A DNA stretch of 64,000 nucleotides, taken from positions 434,001-498,000 of the forward strand of contig NZ_VIWP01000004.1 in the NCBI RefSeq assembly GCF_007829835.1. Direction: 5' to 3'. The translations under genes were made by a program, and so were the position numbers. The notes beneath the pieces are model-generated. The model was not told the DNA's origin. It saw nothing but the letters and a program-made list of their open reading frames with translations, and searched no databases. Of the stretch, positions 43,068-53,000 are shown one piece after another. Source of the stretch: Neorhizobium alkalisoli (GTDB taxonomy: Bacteria > Pseudomonadota > Alphaproteobacteria > Rhizobiales > Rhizobiaceae). Positions within the stretch are counted from its first letter, which is position 1; each line of letters begins with the position of its first letter.

Positions 43068-44078
43068 CTATTTTACAAGAGTTTGATTTATAATTTCGTA
43101 TAATTTCTTTCGAGCATCGTTTTTATTAGAAAATACAAAGCATAAAGAGTTGTCTCGTCTTTCATTTACTTTGTAGACGGTTTCAAATTTTGACTTTCGC
43201 TCCTCTATCTCGATCTGATGTCGTTTCGATCCTTTGATAGATTTCCACTTGTCATTACCGACTAATTCCCAATTTAGATCTATCTTTATTGCTTCAAGGG
43301 ATTTTCTCATTAGTCTGGCTGACGCGTATCGCTTAGATGCGTTCTTATTGCATGCTATATTGCATATTCTTTGAATTTTTTTTGGAATTATTTCGTGATA
43401 GCCCAACTTTTTAATAAGGCTTCCATTGAATATTACAGTCGATATCAGCAGAGAATCACGCCATACGCGGATATTATTTATTAATTCGAATAATGTCATG
43501 CCAACGGAATATATATCCGTAGCAATTGTTGTTTCATTGTTGAGGTGTAACTCGGGTGCTGCATATAAAGGTGTTCCTGCGCCGCTACCAATTCCACCTT
43601 GTGGAACAACCGTCGCTAAGCCGAAATCGGATAACTTAGCCGTGCCATTGGAGATCATTATATTGCCGGGCTTTATATCACGATGCAAAACCCCATTTGC
43701 ATGGGAATGCTCGAGTGAGAATAGTATATCTATGCACCATCGAATTGCCTGACGAGCTGTTACATATGACCTTTCGAGATAGGCCTCTGCTGAGCCTTCA
43801 GGAAAGAACTCCATTTCTATTGCCGCATACGCCTGTCCAGCATAGCTGAGTGGGTGAACGTCATATACTTCAACAACACGAGAATGCCGGCAGAGATGCA
43901 AAAACTGACCTTCTTTGTGAGCATCAAATTGATTAGGATTTTGGTTAGGAACAAATTTGACTGCGCAATGTCTGTTCATGACAAGGTCTGTAGCTTCGTA
44001 AACCTCACCGAAAGCGCCGGATCCTGTGTACCGCTCAATTTTAAGGTTGTTAATAATTTGTCCAGGCTGGAATATCAC
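43068..44078 (-). CDS. Serine/threonine protein kinase in an AT-rich island
   Basis: I start at GTG 44078, two bases after the upstream stop and behind GAGAGG, giving 336 residues beginning IFQPGQIINNLKIERYTG; an ATG at 44105 would overlap the upstream gene by 25 bases. The kinase domain is complete: glycine loop GSGAFGEVYEA (19-29), Lys41 in CAVKFV, HRDIKPGN (132-139), DFGLA (151-155) and the APE motif (174-176). A C-terminal part (about 250-336) is rich in Lys/Glu and has no membrane helix. It should be an active cytoplasmic Hanks-type kinase. Its partner and substrate are unknown. Confidence 0.9.
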   Translation of the reverse strand: MIFQPGQIINNLKIERYTGSGAFGEVYEATDLVMNRHCAVKFVPNQNPNQFDAHKEGQFLHLCRHSRVVEVYDVHPLSYAGQAYAAIEMEFFPEGSAEAYLERSYVTARQAIRWCIDILFSLEHSHANGVLHRDIKPGNIMISNGTAKLSDFGLATVVPQGGIGSGAGTPLYAAPELHLNNETTIATDIYSVGMTLFELINNIRVWRDSLLISTVIFNGSLIKKLGYHEIIPKKIQRICNIACNKNASKRYASARLMRKSLEAIKIDLNWELVGNDKWKSIKGSKRHQIEIEERKSKFETVYKVNERRDNSLCFVFSNKNDARKKLYEIINQTLVK

Positions 44079-44080
44079 GG

Positions 44081-44548
44081 TTACGCCTCTCGGTAAGCGC
44101 GCCATGCTACAAGCACACTCTTGCGCTGAAAATCGTCCCAGTAAGGCGGGTGACTGCCGAATATATTATCCACTTCGTTGATTGGTCGCGTTTTGGGATC
44201 TAATCCGAAAGGTTTGCCGCTCCGAAGGCTCTGCCCGGTATAAAGTTGCAGCTTTAGGTTTCGGTTGAAAGCGATATTAGCAAGTGACGTTAGAGGCATG
44301 ATTTGAAATTTTGCTGTGTCTAACGTGTCGCTGTCATATACTTGGAGGGCAGCCAGTAGATTTGGTTTCGTCTCATCTAAGATCTCATTCAATGAGAGGG
44401 ACCAGCGATCAGCCAAATTTGGCAACTCTAGGTCGGCGTCATAATCAATCTTTCCCTTCGACGCCAAAGTTAAATTGCCGTCTTCTTCGACAAGCAGCGA
44501 ATATCGGATTTTCGCTTTTTGAAAGCTGAAACCTAGTACTCCCGTCAT
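44081..44548 (-). CDS. Unknown 155-residue partner of the island kinase
   Basis: The protein begins TGVLGFSFQKAKIRYSLL and contains SLNEILDETKPNLLAALQVY, SLANIAFNRNLKLQLYTGQS and a helical end DFQRKSVLVAWRAYREA. The order (beta hairpin, helix, strand, helix) is compatible with an RNase H-like fold, but the usual catalytic acidic residues are not evident, so that is a weak inference. No signal or membrane segment is present. The stop lies two bases before the kinase GTG, so the two are translationally coupled and form one unit. I do not recognise the family. Confidence 0.75.
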   Translation of the reverse strand: MTGVLGFSFQKAKIRYSLLVEEDGNLTLASKGKIDYDADLELPNLADRWSLSLNEILDETKPNLLAALQVYDSDTLDTAKFQIMPLTSLANIAFNRNLKLQLYTGQSLRSGKPFGLDPKTRPINEVDNIFGSHPPYWDDFQRKSVLVAWRAYREA

Positions 44549-44879
44549 TTCACAACCTCCCGAAAAATATAAATAAGTAAGAGAAAATAGATGAAATTAT
44601 CAATCAAAATCAACGTCGCCGGCCTGCTGTCGCAAATCGGCTATTGCCGGTCACAGGCGATTTTAAGGTCACTTCTCGAGAAATGACCAGAGTATATTAG
44701 GGACATTCAAGCGCTGTAATCTAAAGAAGAATTACATTCTGTGTGTAGGAATCCATCATGCCTCCCGAAGAAATAGGCGGTTACTTCAAGGCAAGATGCT
44801 GACTTCCTCATTCTAAAAAAGACTAAAAATAATTTCCCTCCCCAACGTCCCCACCCTCCAAACCCATGCCTATAATCAT
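44549..44879. other. AT-rich upstream region of the kinase unit
   Basis: This 331-base stretch should hold the promoter of the two-gene unit. It is AT-rich with runs such as AAATATAAATAAGTAAGAG and AAAAAAGACTAAAAATAAT. Short open frames on the minus strand (for example 44707-44964) have no coding support. Confidence 0.5.
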
Positions 44880-45319
44880 CCCGCTTCCGTCGCCGGAGTG
44901 TTTCGCGAGACGTTCGCGGGCAGGCGGGGGCCGGCGCTTTTGTCTGAACCGTAACGTGCGGCAAGGGCAGAAGGGGTGAAACTCACGGCGGCGGGCAACT
45001 GTCGCTGATCAAGCCTCCCCCTGGCAGCCATGCCGGGTTCGGTTGAGCCGTCCAAGCAGCGGAGAAATCCGGTGTGCAGCGAGGCGAGAGGATCATCTGT
45101 AGGGGCCGGAAGCCCCGAAAAGACGCCGAAGGCCACGCGAGTGCGGAGCCGCAGATTATTTAAAAAGTGAGGTTCCGCATTCGCGTGGACTCTCCTGAAC
45201 ATCCGATGGAAATGCCCGGCGACAGGCCGGTTCAGACAGGGGGAAATGCAGCACACGAGGCCGAAACCGGCCGCGTGGACGATGGATCACGCCCGATGGA
45301 CCGGGCAGGGAGGCAAGCG
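44880..45319 (+). other. GC-rich non-coding stretch with many potential RNA hairpins
   Basis: Between the AT-rich island and the next gene lies a sharply GC-rich segment. Hairpin candidates include GTGAAACTCAC near 44977, GGCAGCCATGCC, GGGGCCGGAAGCCCC near 45103, and a 15-bp stem CCACGCGAGTGCGGA with TCCGCATTCGCGTGG around 45134-45189 (one G-T pair). Open frames here (minus 44876-45256, plus 45167 onward) do not look like proteins. A structured RNA or a remnant of a mobile element is possible. Confidence 0.4.
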
Positions 45320-45709
45320 ATGGCAATCAGCGAGGCAGAACGCAAACGCAGGCAGGACGAGCTGGATGCCGAACCCTGGTATTTCGGCATACCCTGGGGC
45401 GTGTTCCGCCAGATGCCGGTGCTGGAGCAAAATCACATCCGCCAGAAAGTCGCCCAGTTCGGCGCCACCAAGGTTGGCTTCTGGAAGGATTGCAGTCTCG
45501 CCAAATGCCGGCGTGCAAAACGCTGCTGTGGTTTTCTTTCCGATGCTCAACGCAAACAGGGTTATAACCCGGCCTATCCGCCCTGTGCCCGCGGCGAGGA
45601 GCCGAGGCGGGCGAGGATATATTTCGAAGGCATCAGGCCCTATGGCGACGAGGCCGAACAGGTGCCGAAATATGCCGGCCGCGCCTCGGATCGTGGCGAA
45701 GGCGAATGA
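45320..45709 (+). CDS. Small Cys-containing protein, unknown function
   Basis: From ATG 45320 (GGGAGG seven bases upstream) the product is 129 residues beginning MAISEAERKRRQDELDAEP. A hydrophobic/aromatic part (PWYFGIPWGVFRQMP) and a helix precede KDCSLAKCRRAKRCCGFLSD, a cluster of four cysteines that may bind metal, and a basic/proline C-terminus (PAYPPCARGEEPRRARIYF). No signal or known domain was recognised. Earlier in-frame codons (to 45167) belong to the structured non-coding stretch. Confidence 0.7.
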   Translation: MAISEAERKRRQDELDAEPWYFGIPWGVFRQMPVLEQNHIRQKVAQFGATKVGFWKDCSLAKCRRAKRCCGFLSDAQRKQGYNPAYPPCARGEEPRRARIYFEGIRPYGDEAEQVPKYAGRASDRGEGE

Positions 45710-45768
45710 GCGCCGCGCTCACGCGGCCTCTTGTTCGTTGCCTTGACGGCGCGTCTCGCCGCTTAAGC

Positions 45769-46566
45769 CTAGCGCCCCTGCAACCGATCGAGCCGCAGCC
45801 GATCGCGTTCATCACTCAAGCTTCTCGCCGCCAGCCAGACGGCGGCAACGACGCTGGCGGTGGAGGCGGCGCAGAGAAGCAGCATCAAAAAGATCTGCGA
45901 TTGCGCGGCGGTGAGCGGATTGGCGCCGGCGAGAATCTGGCCGCTCATGATGCCGGGCAGCGTGATCACGCCAGCGCCGGCCATCTGGTTCAGCACCGGC
46001 AGCGTGCCGGCATAGATCGCCCGCTGCATCAGCGGCTTCATCGCCTGGGCGCGGCTGCGGCCAAGCGAAAGCTGCGCCTCGATCGCGGCGCGTTCGGCCG
46101 AAACGCCGCCGAACATGGTGTTCAGCGCCACGCTGCTGGCGCTCATCGCCGAGCCCAAAATGATGCCGACGATGGGGATGACGATGCGCGGCGCCGTCCA
46201 GTCGGCGCTGTCGGCGACGGTGAGCAGCGCAAAACCCGCGACCAGAACCGTGCCGCTGCTCACCGCAATGCCGGAAAGCCCGTAATGCCAGGGGCCCGCA
46301 AGCCGGCTGCGCTGTCGCGACCCGACTTCGAACGTGGCGGCGCAGAGCATGGCGGCGATCACAAGCAGGCTCAGCCAGTGATCGGCGCTGGTAAAGATAT
46401 AGCCGAGCACGAAGCCGACCAGCAGCAGCTGCGCCACCATGCGGGCGCTGGCAATCAGGATCGAGCGGTGAATGCCGAGATCGGCGATCAGGGAGAGCGT
46501 CGCATTGACCAGCACGAGGCCGGCCGCTAGCGCCAGTTCGAAAGGTCCGAAGGCAAGACCGTTCAT
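45769..46566 (-). CDS. fetB: ABC transporter permease, FetB-type (UPF0014)
   Basis: The 265-residue protein has about seven hydrophobic segments and the UPF0014/FetB signatures GIILGSAMSASSVALNTMFG, RAAIEAQLSLGRSRAQAMKP, and the highly conserved NQMAGAGVITLPGIMSGQIL, then GANPLTAAQSQIFLMLLL. FetAB exports excess iron in E. coli. The ATG overlaps the end of fetA by four bases, so the two are one operon with the ATPase first. Confidence 0.9.
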   Translation of the reverse strand: MNGLAFGPFELALAAGLVLVNATLSLIADLGIHRSILIASARMVAQLLLVGFVLGYIFTSADHWLSLLVIAAMLCAATFEVGSRQRSRLAGPWHYGLSGIAVSSGTVLVAGFALLTVADSADWTAPRIVIPIVGIILGSAMSASSVALNTMFGGVSAERAAIEAQLSLGRSRAQAMKPLMQRAIYAGTLPVLNQMAGAGVITLPGIMSGQILAGANPLTAAQSQIFLMLLLCAASTASVVAAVWLAARSLSDERDRLRLDRLQGR

Positions 46567-47171
46567 GGCGCCATCTCCGTCGCTTTCTTGAGTGTCAGCA
46601 CCTCGTCGGCCAGCCGCTCCACCTGTTCCGGGTCATGCGAGGTCAGCACGATGGCTGCACCTGCCGCCATCAGCTCCCGCACGATTTCCTCGACGGCCGT
46701 CACGGAGGCCGGGTCGAGTGCCGAGGTTGGTTCGTCCAGCAGCAGCACTTTCGGCCTGTCCTCGATCGCGCGCAAAAACGCCATGCGCTGCCGCTCGCCG
46801 GTCGAAAGCCGGTCGGGGGCGGCGGAGAGGAGCGAGGCGTCGAGAAAAAGCCGCTTCATGGCGTCTGCCTGCGTCTTCGGATCGGCAAAATGCCCGGCCA
46901 CGCTCGGCGCCCACCAGCCCGGTTCGGAGGAGACATACCGCACCTGCGAGCGCCAGCGCGGGGCGGGCATGGAAGAGGCGGCAGTGCCGTCGATAAAACA
47001 GTCGCCGTCATGCGGCACGAGATCGGCGATCATCTTCAGCGTCAGGCTTTTGCCGGCGCCGGAAGGCCCGACCAGCGCAAGGCAGCCGCCGGCGGCGACC
47101 GCGAGATCGACCGGGCCGATGGACTGGAATTTCAGGCCTTTGGCGGTGAGTGTCGGTGGTTGCGTCTGCAT
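46563..47171 (-). CDS. fetA: ABC transporter ATP-binding protein, FetA-type
   Basis: From ATG 47171 the protein is 202 residues, a compact ABC ATPase: Walker A VGPSGAGKSLTLKM (about 30), Q-loop region RYVSSEPGWWAPSVAGHF, signature LSTGERQRMAFLRAI, Walker B VLLLDEPTSALDPA and the H-loop LTSHDPEQVERLAD. The signature is LSTGE rather than LSGGQ, a variant common in the FetA/YbbL group. The upstream open frame to 47399 covers a repeat and is not used. It supplies energy to the FetB permease. Confidence 0.9.
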   Translation of the reverse strand: MQTQPPTLTAKGLKFQSIGPVDLAVAAGGCLALVGPSGAGKSLTLKMIADLVPHDGDCFIDGTAASSMPAPRWRSQVRYVSSEPGWWAPSVAGHFADPKTQADAMKRLFLDASLLSAAPDRLSTGERQRMAFLRAIEDRPKVLLLDEPTSALDPASVTAVEEIVRELMAAGAAIVLTSHDPEQVERLADEVLTLKKATEMAP

Positions 47172-47566
47172 GAAAGGGTCATGGCACTGCTGGCTTTGCG
47201 AGGCAAGGGGGAGGGAGGAGTGGTTATGGACACGGTGGCGTCGAGCAAGCCGGCCCCCTCTGGCCTGCCGGCCATCTCCCCCACAAGGAAGGAGATCGTA
47301 TCGTGGCGGCCTCTCGCCTCCCTCAACCGTCGAGATCTGGGTGATGCAGATGCGGCCAGCAGATCTCCCCACCCGTGGGGGAGATGGCCAGCAGGCCAAA
47401 GGGGGCGGGCTTGCGCGGTGTCATCTCATGCGGAGCGTGCCTACCAAACCGCCACAGTTCGACCGGTTTCGCGCCAAAGACGACGGTTCGATGGCTTCGC
47501 GACCTTGACACATCGGCCGACAGGCTTAATGCCGCGCGACAGATTATTACGTTCGGGAGTGAATTC
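47172..47566. repeat. Divergent intergenic region with palindromic repeat (47247-47412)
   Basis: A RIME2-like element spans 47247-47412. Its left arm GGCCTGCCGGCCATCTCCC and right arm GAGATGGCCAGCAGGCC are inverted copies with some mismatches, and the outer ends GGCCCCCTC and AAGGGGGCGGG also pair loosely. The rest of the gap holds the divergent promoters of fetA and the BASS transporter gene. Confidence 0.7.
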
Positions 47567-48535
47567 TTGAAATCCTTGGCATCCTTCTCCGCCTTTGTCG
47601 GCAAAACCTTCGCGATCTGGGTCATCCTTTTCGCGGTACTCGGCTTCTTTTTTCCAGACACGTTCAAGCAGTTCGCGCCCTGGATCGTCACCCTTCTCGG
47701 CATCATCATGTTCGGCATGGGCCTCACCATTTCGGTCGATGATTTTCGCGAGCTCGCCCGCCGTCCTTATGAAGTGGCGATCGGCGTCGTTGCGCATTTC
47801 GCCATCATGCCGGCGCTGGCCCTGCTTCTGACGAAGATCATCCCCATGCCGCCGGAAGTCGCCGCCGGCGTCATCCTCGTCGGCTGCTGCCCGGGCGGTA
47901 CGTCTTCGAACGTGATGACCTATCTTGCCCGCGGCGATGTCGCGCTGTCGGTTGCCTGCACCAGCGTCACCACGCTTGCCGCCCCGATCGTCACACCTTT
48001 CCTCGTCTGGATGTTCGCCAGCCAGTATCTTCCGGTTGATGCCTGGGCGATGTTCCTGAGCATTCTGAAGGTCATCATCCTGCCGCTGGCGCTCGGCTTC
48101 ATCGCCCAGAAGATGATCCCCGGCCTGGTGCGGGCTGCAATCCCGGTCCTGCCGCTGGTCAGCGTCATCGGCATCGTGCTGATCGTCGCCGCCGTCGTCG
48201 GCGCCTCCAAGGGTGCAATCGCCCAGTCCGGCCTTTTGATCTTCCTCGTCGTCATGCTGCATAACGGCCTCGGTTACCTGCTCGGCTATTTTGCCGCCAA
48301 GGCGCTCGGCCTAAACTTCTACAAGCGCAAGGCGCTGGCGATCGAGGTCGGCATGCAGAATTCCGGTCTAGGCGCGGCACTCGCAACGGCCTATTTCTCG
48401 CCGCTCGCCGCCGTCCCGAGCGCCATCTTCTCGGTCTGGCACAACATTTCCGGCGCGCTTCTGGCCAACTGGTTTTCCGGCAAGCCTGACGCCGATGCCG
48501 ATGCGGCCGTCAACCGCGCCGTCGTCCCGCACTGA
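47567..48535 (+). CDS. Bile acid:sodium symporter (BASS) family transporter
   Basis: The start is TTG 47567 (GGGAG upstream), giving 322 residues; an in-frame start at 47375 lies in repeat DNA. About ten hydrophobic segments are present, with the BASS marks [35 protein letters not shown] (Na+/substrate site), [16 protein letters not shown] and [18 protein letters not shown]. Bacterial members transport bile acids, pantoate, pyruvate or other organic anions with sodium. The substrate cannot be assigned. A terminator follows at once. Confidence 0.9.
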   Translation: MKSLASFSAFVGKTFAIWVILFAVLGFFFPDTFKQFAPWIVTLLGIIMFGMGLTISVDDFRELARRPYEVAIGVVAHFAIMPALALLLTKIIPMPPEVAAGVILVGCCPGGTSSNVMTYLARGDVALSVACTSVTTLAAPIVTPFLVWMFASQYLPVDAWAMFLSILKVIILPLALGFIAQKMIPGLVRAAIPVLPLVSVIGIVLIVAAVVGASKGAIAQSGLLIFLVVMLHNGLGYLLGYFAAKALGLNFYKRKALAIEVGMQNSGLGAALATAYFSPLAAVPSAIFSVWHNISGALLANWFSGKPDADADAAVNRAVVPH

Positions 48536-48562
48536 GGACGGCGACGGATCCTGCGAACACGA

Positions 48563-48591
48563 AAAAGGGCGGCCCTGTGGACCGCCCTTTT
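48563..48591. terminator. Terminator between BASS and OpgC-like genes
   Basis: AAAAGGGCGG (48563-48572) and CCGCCCTTTT (48582-48591) form a 10-bp stem with A/T-rich ends on both sides, so it can terminate both convergent genes. Confidence 0.88.
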
Positions 48592-48612
48592 GTCTTATCT
48601 GTCGCCTTGCGC

Positions 48613-49866
48613 TCAGCGAATGACCATCTGCTGCGGCGCGCCCGGCTTGGCCTGCTGCACCTTGGGAGCATGGCCGGCCGTGGCAGGCGCAGGTGTCGGT
48701 GCCGTACCAAGCAGCTTGTCGCGTTCCCGCCACAGGGCCGGGATGGAGAGGAGGGCTACAGAAACCAGCGCGATCGCCGTTTTCGTTGCCTCGTTCAGCT
48801 CCGGTGTACGACCGTCGAAATAGTAGACGAAGTACACGATCGCGACATGCCATACATAGACATACAGCGAGTGGCGGCCGAGCAGGCGCAAGTAACGCAG
48901 GGTGAAGACCCAGGTCAGCGCCGAGGCGATATTGCGCACCCAGACGGCCTGGTGTTTCGGGCCTGCGACCAGCAGCCAGGTGACCAGCGCGCCGACGGCG
49001 GCGAAGTTCAGGAGATAGACCGGGCCGAAATCGGCGCGGATTTCCATAGAGGCGAACTTGCCGATCATGTGCGGCGGCATCAGCTCATGCGCGGTGATCA
49101 GGCGCAGCGGCAGGAAGAACAGCACCATCAACAGCGCAACCTTCGGGATGAAGGTATTGTCCGGCGAAAGAATATTGCCCCAGTTGATCTTGCCCGACGA
49201 AGTCAGCGCACCGAGCACCAGACCCGAGAAGAACACGATCTGCCAGCCGAACAGATTGAACGACACACGGATACCCTGATCGTCGGCGCCCATGATCATC
49301 TCGTTGATCGGCGTGGTGATCAGCTGTTGCAGACCGAGCTGGCCGGCCATCCACAGCACCAGCGAGGCGGCCACGACATAATGCCACTTGTCGTCCAGCA
49401 CCAGCTTGATCAGAAGCGGCGAGAACAGCATGTAGACGATGTATTGCGGCAGGATGTCCATGAAGGTCGGCTGGTAGAAGAAGGTCGCGATCGCGGCCAG
49501 ACGCAGCGGATCGTCGAAGGTCGTGTAACCCAGCCAGTTGAACCAGATCGAATAGGCGCCGGGCAGAAGCATCTGCGCGACCATCACAACCAGGATGATG
49601 CCCATCGCATAACGATAGAGCTCGAAGGCGCGGTTGTAGATCGCGCTGCGACCGGCGGCATAACCCGCCTTCATCATCTTGCGGGCATAGACCATGCCGA
49701 TCATCAGACCGGAGAGGAAAACGAAGCCCTGAGCGTCTTCCACGAAGGCGAGCTGGTTGTGATTGATTTTGACGAGGAAATATCCGCCGGCAAAGATCAG
49801 GTGGTTCAGCACCATGAATACGAGGAAATATCCCCGCATTCCGTCAATGATTTCAAAGCGTTTCAT
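48613..49866 (-). CDS. OpgC-domain membrane acyltransferase
   Basis: From ATG 49866 the protein has 417 residues and about ten membrane helices. The N-terminus KRFEIIDGMRGYFLVFMVLN and the ARKMMKAG loop match OpgC, the inner-membrane protein that transfers succinyl groups to osmoregulated periplasmic glucans; the nearby HLIF and the late GRHSLYVYVWHVAIVYFVYY match acyltransferase-3-like cores. A Pro/Ala/Gln C-terminal tail is probably cytoplasmic. It may modify cyclic beta-glucan or another periplasmic glycan. Confidence 0.87.
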   Translation of the reverse strand: MKRFEIIDGMRGYFLVFMVLNHLIFAGGYFLVKINHNQLAFVEDAQGFVFLSGLMIGMVYARKMMKAGYAAGRSAIYNRAFELYRYAMGIILVVMVAQMLLPGAYSIWFNWLGYTTFDDPLRLAAIATFFYQPTFMDILPQYIVYMLFSPLLIKLVLDDKWHYVVAASLVLWMAGQLGLQQLITTPINEMIMGADDQGIRVSFNLFGWQIVFFSGLVLGALTSSGKINWGNILSPDNTFIPKVALLMVLFFLPLRLITAHELMPPHMIGKFASMEIRADFGPVYLLNFAAVGALVTWLLVAGPKHQAVWVRNIASALTWVFTLRYLRLLGRHSLYVYVWHVAIVYFVYYFDGRTPELNEATKTAIALVSVALLSIPALWRERDKLLGTAPTPAPATAGHAPKVQQAKPGAPQQMVIR

Positions 49867-50081
49867 CGGTCGCGGTCTCCGTCTTTGCCGGTTCCGAAAG
49901 TCTCGCCCCTCGGTCCGTAAGGCCTCTCCGGGCCAGGAAGTCACGCGCTAAACGCCGCTAAAAGCCGGAGAGTTCCGCTGGAAAACAGCAGGGGATGGCT
50001 CTTATTAGGCGATTCAGGCTGGAAGCTACGTAAACTGTGCGTGATGACTCGGACATGAACAGAAACGTGATCAGCTTTTGC

Positions 50082-53000
50082 CTATTCGGCCGCCACGCGT
50101 TTCAGCCCTGCAACCTGCGTGAGGTAGGCCCGGAGCGCCGCGGGCTTCACCGGTTTGTGCTGCACACCGATGTCGTGGCGCTCCGCATCCGTGCGCACTT
50201 CGGGCGTCCGGTCGGCGGTGACAAGCAACGCCGGGATCTCCGTCTGATACGCGGCGCGCAATTTCAGGATGGCGGCAATCCCGTCGCCGTCATCAAGATG
50301 ATAGTCGGCAATCACCACCTCTGGCGGCGATTCGCGGCTTTCGATGATCGCCTCAACGGCAGCAAGTGATCCCGCCTGACCGACTGCACAGCCCCAGCCG
50401 GTGATCAGCATGCCCATGCCGTCCAGGATCCGCGGTTCGTTGTCGATGCACAGCACTCTCAGCCCGTTGAGCGGCTGGCTTCTGCGGCGCCGTTCCCCGC
50501 GTTCGGCTGTCTGCGCGGCCTTCGGGACCTGCGCCTCCATCGGCAACTCAACCCGAAAGATCGTGCCGCGTCCTTGTGTCGAACTCAGCCGGACCGGATG
50601 ATCGAGGACGCGGGAAATGCGGTCGACGATGGAAAGCCCGAGACCAAGCCCGGCCGCCGTGCGGGCGCCTTCGTCGAGTCGTGCGAATTCCTTGAATACG
50701 GTGCGGAATTTCGAGGCCGGAATGCCGATACCGGAATCATGCACTTCGACCACCACCCGGTCGCCCCGCCGCCTTGCGCCGATCAGCACCGTGCCGTCGA
50801 GCGTATATTTGATCGCATTGGACACGAGGTTCTGGATCAGCCGCCGCAGCAGGTTCGGGTCGGAACGCACTCGAAGCGAGGTCGGCATGACAACGAATTT
50901 CAGTTTCTTTTCGCGGGCCATCGGTTCGTAATCGGTGGCGATGCGTTTCAGAAGGTCATCGAGCGGCAGCGCGGCAAACCGCGGCTTCATGGCGCCGGTG
51001 TCAAGACGGGAAATGTCCAGAACCGCGCCAAGGATCGCCTCGACGGATTCGAGTGCGGAATCGATATTGCGGGCGAGATGGCTGTTGCCATCCGCCTGTC
51101 CCAATCGTTCGACCAGCGCCGACGAATAAAGCCGGGCGGCGTTTAGTGGCTGGAGAATATCGTGGCCGGCAGCGGCGAAGAAACGCGTCTTGCTCATGTT
51201 CGCCTCGTCGGCGGAGGCGCGCGCCTCGGCCAGCGCATGGTTGACATGGGTAAGCTCTGCGGTTCGTTCCGAGACACGCTGTTCCAGCGTCTCGTTCGCC
51301 TGTTTCAGCGCCATGTCGGCCGCCACCCGCTCGGAAATATCGGTAAAGGTCGCGACGAAACCCTGATCGGGCATGGCATTGGAGCGGACTTCGACAATCC
51401 GCTCGCCGCCCTGCAGAACCAGCGAGAAGGATGTGTCGAGCGTCTTGAACCGGCGCAGCATCTCGGCCTTGTCATGGGCTTCGGTTTCGCCATGCTCGGC
51501 AAGCAGGGTCACGATATCGCCAAGCGCAAACCCCACCTGACCGACATGGTCCGGCAAATCGAGCAAGTTGCGAAAACGCCGGTTCCAGATGGTGAGGCGG
51601 TCGGAACTGTCGAAGACGGCTATACCCTGGTCCATTTGTGACAGTGCGGTCTGCAGCATGTCCTGGTTATATTGCAGGGCCTCGCTCGCCTGGTCGAGCA
51701 GCCAGGCCGTGTCGGAATTGGCGTCTTCGGCTTTTTGCAGCACCAGTGACAACACCAGCCGCGCCGACGACGAGCCGATCGCGCTGCCGAGCAGCTGTTC
51801 GGAAAAATGGATCAGCGCCATATCGGCCTGCTGGTCGTCGACAAATCGGCGGCCGGCCGTCTTTTCGTAATTGGAGAAGGAACGGCGCATCCGCTCCTCG
51901 CCAAGATAACGCGCGATGGTGGTTTTCAGATCGGCGACGCTGACACGGGTCTTCCAGCCGCGCGTGGCAAACTGGGTGCGCAGGTGCCGCTTGACGAAAA
52001 TACCGGCCTGCAGCCGTTCCACCGGGCGCGGGTTACGGGACAGCGAACCAAGCACGAAGGCGACCGTGTTGAGGGTGAGGCTGAAGATCGTCGCATTGAC
52101 GAGTGGATCGGTTTCCGGCCCGGCAAATATGCCGGTACCGGGAAGGAAGAAGTTGAGGACGGCAGCGGCCAGATAGGAATTATCCGGCCCGCCAAGGCTC
52201 GGCAGAAACAGCAGATAACCCCAAGCGATGAAACCGAAGGCCATGCCGAGAATAGCGCCGCGCGCGTTCGCCCGCCGCCAGACGAGCCCGATCAGCAGTG
52301 CTGGCGCGACCTGCGCGATCGCTGCAAAGGCAAGCAGGCCGATCGAGGCAAGCCCCGACTGGCTGTTGGCCATGCGGAAATAACCGTAACCGAGAAGCAG
52401 CACGGCAAAGATCGACAGCCGGCGGATGTTGAGAAGCGTGCGGGTGAAATCCGCGTCCTGTCCCGATCGGTTGTTCATCAGCTTGCGGCGCAGGAAGATC
52501 GGCATGATGATGTCGTTGGACACCATGATCGACAGCGCGACGGATTCAACGATGACCATAGCCGTTGCCGCCGAAAAACCGCCGATAAAGGTGATGAGCG
52601 TCACAAGCGGCAGGCCTTTGGCGAGCGGCAGGGTCAGCACGTAAAGGTCAGCATCGCCGATGCCGCCAAAGGTGATGAGCCCAGCAATCGCCACCGGCAG
52701 CACGAAGATGTTGATGGCGACGAGGTAGATCGGCAGCAACGCGCCCGCGACCTTTCTCTCCCGCGCTGTCCGGTTTTCGACAACGGTCACATGAAACTGC
52801 CGCGGCAGCATGATGATGGCAAAAGCCGAGAGAATGACGAGGGTCACCCAGCGGCTGATCGGTGTCTCATAGGAAAGCGCCGATGTGACGAGCAGGCTGT
52901 TCGAGGCCTTGTGGATGAGGTCGGCCGGCCCGTCGAACAGAACGAAGAGTACGGTCAGCCCGACCGTCGCAAAGGCGATCAGCTTGACCAGCGATTCCAT

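Larger units (their letters stand above)
43046..44879. other. AT-rich foreign island carrying a kinase pair
   Basis: Base composition falls sharply after the fadJ stop. The 60 bases from 43081 contain only 14 G or C by hand count, against clearly GC-rich genes on both sides. Low GC continues through both genes and into 44549-44830. The codon choice is also unlike the neighbours (many ATA, AAT, TTA). No integrase, tRNA or direct repeat was seen at its ends. Confidence 0.8.

Noticed and set aside
44940..45060. Resemblance to a cobalamin riboswitch core
   Set aside because: Only GCAACTGT and a nearby GGTG match; the B12 box and the GCCACTG box are missing and the next gene is not B12-related.
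44876..45256. A 126-codon minus-strand frame in the GC-rich structured stretch
   Set aside because: No ribosome site, no family resemblance, and it covers predicted hairpins; more likely non-coding.
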